Origin: an uncultured Eubacteriales bacterium
GTDB taxonomy: Bacteria; Bacillota; Clostridia; UMGS1810
DNA length: 7,620 nucleotides
Assembly (NCBI GenBank): GCA_900555295.1
Contig: USKN01000090.1
Coordinates: 1-7,620 of the forward strand
Reading direction: 5' to 3'
A program made the translations under genes and the position numbers. The notes under the pieces are model-generated. The model made no database searches. It saw only the letters and a program-made list of their open reading frames with translations, and was not told where the DNA came from. Shown here piece by piece: positions 6,492 through 7,620 of this stretch; position 1 is the stretch's first letter, and every line of letters starts with the position of its first letter.

Positions 6492-7511
6492 ATGAAAGTT
6501 GTTACTTTTGGTGAAATAATGATGCGTCTTCAAACACGAGGATATAAAAGATATATTCAGGCACAGGAGTTAGAAGTTGAATACGGCGGCGGAGAAGCAA
6601 ATGTTGCTGTATCTTTGGCAAATTACGGTGCAGATGCCTGCTTTGTTACAAAGCTTCCCGAAAACCCGATAGGCGAGGCTTGCCTTGCAAATTTACGTAT
6701 GCATAATGTATGCACAAAATATATTGCACGCGGCGGCGAAAGACTCGGTATTTATTTTTGCGAAAAAGGTGCGTCACAGAGAGCATCAAATGTTGTATAT
6801 GACAGAGCACATTCGTCAATATCCACAGCCGATTTAGGCGATTTTGACTGGGCACAGATTTTTGACGGTGCGGATTGGTTCCATTTTACGGGTATTACTC
6901 CCGCAATAAGCGATAAATCTGCCGAAATATGCCTTGTCGCTTGCAAAAAAGCAAAAGAAATGGGTGTTAAAATTTCGTGCGACCTTAACTTTAGAAAAAA
7001 ACTTTGGACAAGCGAAAAAGCCGGTAAAGTAATGGGTGAATTGTGCGAATATGTAGACGTACTTATTGCAAATGAAGAAGATGCAGAAAAAGTATTCGGC
7101 ATTAAAGCGGCAGCTACCGATATTACGGGTGGTAAGCTTGATGATGAGGGTTACAAAGACGTTTGCAAACAGCTTACCGACAGATTTGGTTTTGAAAAAG
7201 TCGCAATTACGTTAAGAGAAAGCATTTCGGCGTCTGTTAATAATTGGGCAGCTCTTTTATATGCTGACGGAAAGTTTTACAAATCAAAAAAATACACAAT
7301 TAATATTGTAGACAGAGTAGGCGGAGGCGACAGCTTCGGAGGCGGTCTTATATATGCAATACTTGCAAATTACACCAATCAGGATACGATTGAATTTGCT
7401 GTTGCGGCTTCTTGCCTCAAACACACAATTGAAGGCGATATGAATCTTGTTACACTCGATGAGGTTAAAAACCTTATGAAAGGTGACGGTTCGGGACGTG
7501 TACAAAGATAG
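6492..7511 (+). CDS. kdgK: 2-keto-3-deoxygluconate kinase (PfkB family)
   Basis: This 339-residue cytoplasmic sugar kinase phosphorylates 2-keto-3-deoxygluconate with ATP to give KDPG, the substrate of the neighbouring aldolase. It has the ribokinase/PfkB layout: an N-terminal MKVVTFGEIMMRL strand, the substrate-binding YGGGEANVAVSLA motif (about residues 31-43), SCDLNFRKKLW and LIANEEDAE in the middle. The C-terminal signature DRVGGGDSFGGGL contains the catalytic base D280. The start has GGAGG (6478-6482) nine bases upstream. The C-terminus MKGDGSGRVQR looks complete, so the gene is intact. It is the second gene of a two-gene operon, 39 bases after eda. The pair handles KDG from uronates such as galacturonate or glucuronate. 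Immediately after its stop the sequence changes character (tRNA T-arm-like DNA). Other PfkB substrates are possible, but the eda linkage makes KDG by far the likeliest. Confidence 0.92.
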   Translation: MKVVTFGEIMMRLQTRGYKRYIQAQELEVEYGGGEANVAVSLANYGADACFVTKLPENPIGEACLANLRMHNVCTKYIARGGERLGIYFCEKGASQRASNVVYDRAHSSISTADLGDFDWAQIFDGADWFHFTGITPAISDKSAEICLVACKKAKEMGVKISCDLNFRKKLWTSEKAGKVMGELCEYVDVLIANEEDAEKVFGIKAAATDITGGKLDDEGYKDVCKQLTDRFGFEKVAITLRESISASVNNWAALLYADGKFYKSKKYTINIVDRVGGGDSFGGGLIYAILANYTNQDTIEFAVAASCLKHTIEGDMNLVTLDEVKNLMKGDGSGRVQR

Positions 7512-7535
7512 GCAACCGGGACTCGAACCCGTATT
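7512..7535 (-). other. tRNA T-arm-like sequence directly after kdgK
   Basis: On the minus strand the sequence reads CGGG-TTCGAGT-CCCG (7531-7517), the standard T-arm of a tRNA with its TTCGA loop, followed by GTTGCC like the end of an acceptor stem. No matching 5' acceptor half, D-arm or anticodon arm occurs in the following ~90 bases, and the fifth T-stem pair is mismatched, so this is not a full tRNA gene. Such 3'-tRNA pieces are typical of attachment-site copies left by integrases. It begins right at the kdgK stop codon. Confidence 0.45.
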
Positions 7536-7569
7536 GGTTTAACATAGAGATTTTCGCCGTTATTACGTC

Positions 7570-7609
7570 AAACACCTTGAAAATACGGCAAGTATTCTCT
7601 GCGGTGTTT
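7570..7609. repeat. Imperfect nested inverted repeat at the window edge
   Basis: An outer stem AAACACC (7570-7576) / GGTGTTT (7603-7609) encloses an inner stem AATAC (7582-7586) / GTATT (7592-7596), with small internal loops. It lacks a clean T-tract terminator form. It may be a weak terminator, or part of an element end together with the adjacent T-arm-like sequence. Nothing coding is recognised in 7512-7620. Confidence 0.4.
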
Positions 7610-7620
7610 TCCTTATACCG

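Noticed and set aside
7512..7620. Complete tRNA gene or short coding frame in the right-hand tail
   Set aside because: Only the T-arm is recognisable, with no paired acceptor or other arms; the open frame there is of the kind that arises antisense to tRNA ends and has no start or ribosome site.
1..7620. CRISPR arrays, transposase genes or defence systems
   Set aside because: No regularly spaced repeats, transposase motifs or defence-type domains were seen on either strand.

Overview
The window joins pieces from at least two sources. From about 440 to 7511 it looks like an AT-rich Firmicutes genome, probably a gut Clostridia. The signs are AT-rich codon use, strong GGAGG-type ribosome binding sites, near-consensus sigma-A promoters and clostridial-looking proteins. 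The first ~440 bases look like Bacteroidales. They hold, on the minus strand, the C-terminal tail of a TonB-dependent receptor followed after 12 bases by the start of a lipoprotein with a BtuG/DUF5074-like N-terminus. The two signatures meet at a run of T around 434-440. This may be an assembly chimera or a real transfer junction, and the sequence alone cannot decide which.

Layout. 1-288 (-) is the 5' part of a surface lipoprotein gene. 301-438 (-) is a TonB-receptor C-terminal fragment. 441-552 is AT-rich DNA with no gene. 553-615 (-) is the last ~20 codons of an XRE-type regulator, a remnant. 606-1427 (-) is an AraC-family regulator. 1428-1559 is a divergent promoter region with back-to-back overlapping promoters; the regulator promoter is a perfect TTGACA-17-TATAAT. 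1560-2741 (+) encodes a beta-propeller protein related in fold to oligogalacturonate lyases. 2759-5629 (+) encodes a GH2 LacZ-type beta-galactosidase. 5630-5798 is an intergenic region with a perfect extended -10 promoter. 5799-6452 (+) is a KDPG/KHG aldolase (eda). 6492-7511 (+) is a PfkB-family 2-keto-3-deoxygluconate kinase (kdgK). 7512-7620 has no gene, but holds a tRNA T-arm-like sequence directly after the kdgK stop and an imperfect hairpin at the edge.

How it fits together. The AraC protein probably controls the divergent propeller-beta-galactosidase operon, which would process an imported, galactose-containing oligosaccharide in the cytoplasm. The aldolase and kinase form the last two steps of uronate catabolism: 2-keto-3-deoxygluconate (KDG) to KDPG, then to pyruvate plus glyceraldehyde-3-phosphate. 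Together this suggests use of a uronic-acid-containing plant or host glycan such as pectin. No transporter, KduI/KduD isomerase-dehydrogenase pair or secreted enzyme is present here, so the substrate is inferred. I see no convincing new defence or mobile system. The points most worth attention are the junctions, the unassigned propeller enzyme and the regulatory architecture.
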